Source: Salminus brasiliensis
Taxonomy: Eukaryota > Chordata > Actinopteri > Characiformes > Bryconidae
Reading direction: 5' to 3'
NCBI RefSeq assembly: GCF_030463535.1
Contig: NC_132881.1
Location: 49,314,703 to 49,378,702, forward strand
Length of the DNA stretch: 64,000 nucleotides
The position numbers and the translations under genes were made by a program. Below are positions 60,105-64,000 of the stretch, piece by piece. Numbering within the stretch: the first letter of the stretch is position 1; the number at the start of each line of letters is the position of its first letter. The notes under the pieces were generated by a model. It had not been told where the DNA came from. It did no database searches and was given only the letters and a program-made list of their open reading frames with translations.

Positions 60105-63100
60105 CTAACTCTGGCGCTCCTGTGTTTGGACGGCCCGGACTCGCAGCACCTCCACAAATCCATCCCCAAACCAGCAGGTGACGTCGGCCGTGTCCAGAGA
60201 GAAGAAAAAGAGCCTGTCGCTACAGCGGGTTCTCCGGTACACTGACCGCGGGTCAGCGGACAAAATCCCCCGAACAGCTGCCGCAGCCTCCTCTGGACCT
60301 TTCAGGAACTGGAATTTTGGCCTTCCTGTTTCTGAGTGAACACAATGAGAAGTGTCCTAATTAACATCTATATAACATCTAATAACATTAATGTCCAGTA
60401 TGAAGCTCTAATAACACTAATATCCAGTATGAAGCTCTAATAGCATTAATATCCAGTATGAAGTTCTAATAGTATTAATATCCAGTATGAAGCTCTAATA
60501 ACATTCATATCTAGTATGAAGTTCTAATAGCATTAATATCCAGTATGAAGCTCTAATAACATTAATATCCAATATGAAGTTATTATTAATAAGAGAAACA
60601 GAGAGAAAGAGAGAGAGAGAGGGAGAGAGAGAGAGACCTGTGCTCTCTGGAGGCAGGAACTGTGCGAGCTCTTCCTCAGCAGTCGGGGTGAAGCGGACGC
60701 TCAGTTTGGCCACTGGAGGGTCTCTGATCCAGCTGGCGATGCTGCTGTAGGAATCTGCTCCATAACACAACCTGGAAACAGACAGATTACATTTCCTTTA
60801 CTTTACATAATGATACTTTACATAATCTGTACATTAATAATGTTACTATTATTACAATTATCACCCAACATGTGCATGCTTTGTCCAGTCCTTACAAAAC
60901 ACATCAAATATGAAAATAAAAATCTGTTTCACAGCCAAATCATTTAAACGGAAAGTTCCTAACTTCAGCCATGTTCAGCTCCTCCTCTGCTGCTGCGTTC
61001 TCTCTTCACTGGCTTCCTGTAGCTGCTGCCCAGGTCATCAGATTCAGACCCCTGACTCTGGCCTACAAAGCCAAGACTGGACCAGCCAGCCCCTCCGTAC
61101 TTGATGGCAATGGTCAAAAGCCGATCTGCACCAAGAGCCCTTCCAGCTTCAAGTACGGCTCGGCTCGACCTGCCATCCTTTAAGATCCACGGAAGACGAG
61201 TGTCCAGACTTTTTACTGTCCTGCACCGAAGTGGTGGAACGAACTTCCCCTGGGTGTCCAACAGCAGAGTCCAACACTCGCTGTCCTCAAACCCAGACTG
61301 AAGACCCTCCTCTTCTGAGAGGACTTGGGTGAAGAGTAGAGTATTATGGTCTGTATATTGACTTGTGTTTAGTAGAGTCTAAGATTAGAGGATCTTCTGG
61401 ATTTTAGTCTGTTTAAACTAGCTGAGGTTCTTCTTCAGTAAACAGTGAAGCTCTTCTGTAAGACCTCTGGAGAAGAGCGTCTGCTAAAAGTCTTTAATGT
61501 AAATATTAATGGAAGAGAGAGTTTAGCTACAATAATTCCAATGATGAGACTAACAGTAACCTCTAGGGTCCATAACAAGTTAGTATATATATAATATCAT
61601 ATTCACTCTTACACTCACACAGCCCTACCTGGCAGCATCCTCTCTCTCAGGTTCAGGCTCAGTGGGCTTCCCTCTCTCAGGACACGGCTCCCCCTGCTGG
61701 AGGTACTCTCTCACCTCCGCCAGAGCTTTGGTGAAGCCGCTGTCAGAGGCCTGTGAGGGACCAGCTGAGGCAGGAAGCTGCACTTCTGGGTGCTGAAGCT
61801 CCTCAGGTTCTGCGTCCGTTTCTGAGCCCGGCGTGTCCTCAGTCTGCTCAGGAGCACTCATCTTTACCCGGTTACTCACGGACGGAGAGTCGTAGTCCGG
61901 GATGTAAGGTTTAATATCCAGCACAGGAGTCCCAGCAATCAGATCCACACCAGACAGGTGGAGGGTGTCACCTGTAATGCAGAGCCAAAGATTCACACCA
62001 CGGATCCACCCATCACACACTTACATGCACCTTTAAAGCTGATATATGTAAATTGGGTCTGTTCTGAATGGCTGATCTTGTGTATTGTGCCTGATTCAAA
62101 AGGCAGTCAAGGCTGAAACACCCCTTATAACTGAACGGGTGGGGCTACACTGCTGCAGGCTGAATGGGAGGGGCTAAACTGCCGTAGGATGAATGGGTGG
62201 GGCTAAACTGCGGTAGGCTGAACGGGTGGGGCTACACTGCTGTAGGCTGAATGGGTGGGGCTTAACTGCTGTAGTTAGCAGATGTGTCCTCACCTGTGAT
62301 GCTCTCCAGTTTGGCAAGGGTGAGGCCGATGGCGTTGGGTCGGTGGGGGCTGCGTGTGGAGTACACCCCCACCTTCTGACCGTTTAGCCGAGGGGGCTTT
62401 ACCTTGGCTTTGTAGCTCAGGTGGCCGTTCTTATGGAAGAGGAAGATGAGCCTGTGGGGAAGAAGAGACAGATCTACACTACTAAACTCTGAGTCTGAGG
62501 TGTCTTTTAGAATTCTCCACCCAGCTAAGCTTTACTAGTCCTGGTAGGACCACACACCAGACATGAGAGTAGTTCTCCAGGCCGGTCAGGGCATGGTCAG
62601 GGTTGTTGAAGACTGACGGCTGAATCTGCAGACTGGCGCGGGATAACGTGCAGACCGCTGGCTGGCGGGGGGTCCCGTTCTTATTGGAAAAGCATGAATC
62701 GATGTAGCCAATGGGGACGGTCTGAATACAGCCTGAGGAGAAGACACAGGAAGGAAGGAGGTATCGGATTCGAATGAGTGAACATCTCCAGAACATCACT
62801 GGACATAGTGCTCTCTGTTAGGAACTTGTATTAGCATAGAGACAGTAACCGAGATTTCAGGCACCAACCATGCGGTGGCGCTGCTGACAAAGCGCTATAC
62901 AGACTGGGGTCCCCAAACTCTACACACTGCGTAGGGTCCCCAGGACAGGCAATAGGGTCCACAGCTACAGAGTTCAGTGTCTAAGGCTGGAGTGGAGGCG
63001 GCCTGTCTGAGAGTGTGGCTAGATAGAAGGTTTTATGGTCAAATGAGACAAAATGGATGTGTGGTGCAGACCTAGCACCACCCACTCCCTAACAAACACC

Positions 63101-63451
63101 ACCCCAGCAGAGAAACATGGTGGTGGGAGCATCATACTGTGGGGAAGTCTACACTTCCGTCACATCCCGACTGCTCCAGGTCAAATCCACTGAGGCAGTG
63201 TACCGTTACACGAACTGTCACTGTCCAAATACTTATGGAGCTGTGTAGAAAATGTAAAGCATTTCCAAATCAACCCAGTTTTAGCAGATATCGCTCGCTC
63301 ACCTTTCTCTAAGGAGATCTCGGCCCCCTGCTGCAGATCCGGTGCTGCTGCTGGTCTCTTCTGCGCTTTCCCTCGACTCCAGACCTCCAGCTCAGACTGC
63401 AGAGAGGTCATGTGCTTCCTGTGGGCTCGGACAGAGCTCTCCAAGTGCTGC
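60105..63451 (-). CDS. trmo: tRNA (adenine37-N6)-methyltransferase TRMO, 5'-partial
   Basis: TRMO uses S-adenosylmethionine to methylate t6A37 of certain tRNAs, giving m6t6A. Exons in transcript order: 63451-63303, 62732-62558, 62451-62294, 61971-61629, 60771-60638, 60331-60105. All phases agree, giving about 394 residues. The first exon lies beyond the right edge. The TsaA-like domain begins at [20 protein letters not shown] and continues with [19 protein letters not shown] and [17 protein letters not shown]. It includes the family signature [20 protein letters not shown] and ends with [20 protein letters not shown] and IPDYDSP. A charged, poorly conserved linker follows. The C-terminal domain has [19 protein letters not shown], then [20 protein letters not shown] and [19 protein letters not shown], matching the human C-terminus. 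The first visible exon is a short helical, charged segment ([20 protein letters not shown]) not seen in human TRMO as I recall it. Confidence 0.93.
60365..60592. repeat. Minisatellite of about 29 bp in trmo intron
   Basis: About eight units of TCCAGTATGAAGCTCTAATA plus ACATTAATA, with AGTTCTAATAGC variants, followed by a GAGA tract at 60,601-60,636. It fills the last trmo intron, only 34 bases from the donor side exon. Confidence 0.9.
60960..61505 (+). mobile_element. L2-type LINE 3' fragment (ORF2 C-terminus)
   Basis: In a broken + strand frame the fragment reads SLHWLPVAA, then [15 protein letters not shown]. In the adjacent frame it reads [19 protein letters not shown]. These are typical of the C-terminal end of L2-type LINE ORF2. 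The 3' part shares GATTAGAGGATCTTCTGGA with the fragment at 19,280-19,512. It is 5'-truncated, frameshifted and antisense to trmo in its intron. Confidence 0.8.
62105..62278. repeat. 34-bp intronic repeat in trmo
   Basis: Four to five units of the type GGCTGAATGGGTGGGGCTAA + ACTGCTGTA. The last unit ends 16 bases from the donor boundary of the exon 62,294-62,451. Confidence 0.85.
63000..63240 (+). mobile_element. Tc1/mariner-derived remnant
   Basis: GAGAAACATGGTGGTGGGAG followed by CATCATACTGTGGGG is the familiar piece of fish Tc1-type transposase genes. TGTCCAAATACTTATGGAGC at the end resembles their terminus. No intact frame remains. It lies in the first visible trmo intron. Confidence 0.65.
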
Positions 63452-63789
63452 CTGTGGAAATACAGTTTCCCTAAAATGAGCAAACAGAGCAACCTACACA
63501 CAAGCGGACAAATCACCTGAGACAGAGCGAGTTTCCTGAAGAGCCTAACGAATGACTGTAAAGACTGTTGCTGTTGACTCCTCCCACAACAGCGTGACCA
63601 GGCGAACTCCAAACCCCTTACTGTTGGTGTTATTTATGATATAGAACTTCAGATTTGACTGATAATACAAATTATATCTAATATTATTCCTCTGGTTCAT
63701 TCTAACAGAACAAGTGGATCTCTCTCTCGCAGTGCCCTCTGGCTGTTGGAAGCAGAACTGCAGGATAAAAAACCCCACAACTTTGTGAT

Positions 63790-64000
63790 TTGTTATTTGT
63801 TATTCTAATGTTATATAGAGTTAATTACAGGTAGACGCTCTCACTGATCACTGACTTTATGTTTATTTGGGTTTATTCTAATGTTATATAGAGTTAATTA
63901 CAGGTAGACGCTCTCACTGATCACTGACTTTATGTTTATTTGGGTTTATTCTAATGTTATATAGAGTTAATTACAGGTAGACGCTCTCACTGATCACTGA
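63790..64000 (+). repeat. 73-bp satellite, array 3 (forward, cut by window end)
   Basis: Almost three units in the same orientation as array 1, with GATCACTGA in place of GACCACTGA. The array continues past the window. It lies upstream of the first visible trmo exon, so it is in the trmo first intron or the promoter region. Confidence 0.95.

Noticed and set aside
63452-63612. An N-terminal extension of trmo starting MEFAWSRCC
   Set aside because: An acceptor (TTTCCACAG) lies directly before the RQHLESS segment, and the upstream frame has no resemblance to TRMO; it is intron read-through.
1-64000. An undescribed multi-gene system such as a defence or biosynthetic cluster
   Set aside because: The window has four ordinary vertebrate genes without shared regulation or pathway. 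The novelty is in repeats, the palindrome and two repeat-bearing proteins.

Overview
The window is nuclear DNA of a ray-finned fish. The genes have introns with GT/AG boundaries, the encoded proteins are vertebrate families, and the intergenic DNA is crowded with tandem repeats, tRNA-derived SINEs, L2-type LINE tails and small TIR transposons typical of teleosts. An otophysan fish such as a characiform is a guess from the repeats, not something the sequence proves. I see no bacterial, CRISPR, viral or defence system.

Layout. From 1 to 24,700 I find no credible gene. About half of this stretch is tandem arrays: a telomere-like array (668-3,288), a TGTC/TGTG array (3,391-4,985), a 73-bp satellite in + orientation (6,810-7,950), a 41-bp minisatellite (9,785-12,930), the same 73-bp satellite in - orientation with higher-order structure (13,815-16,947), a CT tract, and a 28-bp CpG-bearing minisatellite (20,130-21,605). 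The single-exon forkhead gene foxe1 lies at 24,797-25,852 (+). From 26,000 to 30,440 is non-coding DNA with small repeats. From 30,440 to about 55,000 (-) lies one large gene that I reconstruct as spag5 (astrin): 27 coding exons joining in frame to 1,894 residues, with a CpG-rich promoter near 55,000. At 56,296-58,329 (-) is an ankyrin-repeat protein with an unusual tail of tandem repeats. At 60,105-63,451 (-) are the last six exons of trmo (tRNA methyltransferase O); its first exon is beyond the window. The window ends inside another array of the 73-bp satellite.

How the genes relate. They are independent vertebrate genes, not an operon. foxe1 near trmo matches the human FOXE1-TRMO neighbourhood and supports naming the forkhead gene foxe1 rather than foxe3. 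spag5 is on a different human chromosome, so its position between them suggests a rearrangement. The strongest unexplained observations are a spacerless perfect 112-bp palindrome in the first spag5 intron, an exact 509/1,018-bp higher-order periodicity in the 73-bp satellite, the fast-evolving tandem repeats in the spag5 N-terminus and in the ankyrin protein, and a CHR-plus-CCAAT arrangement at the spag5 promoter.
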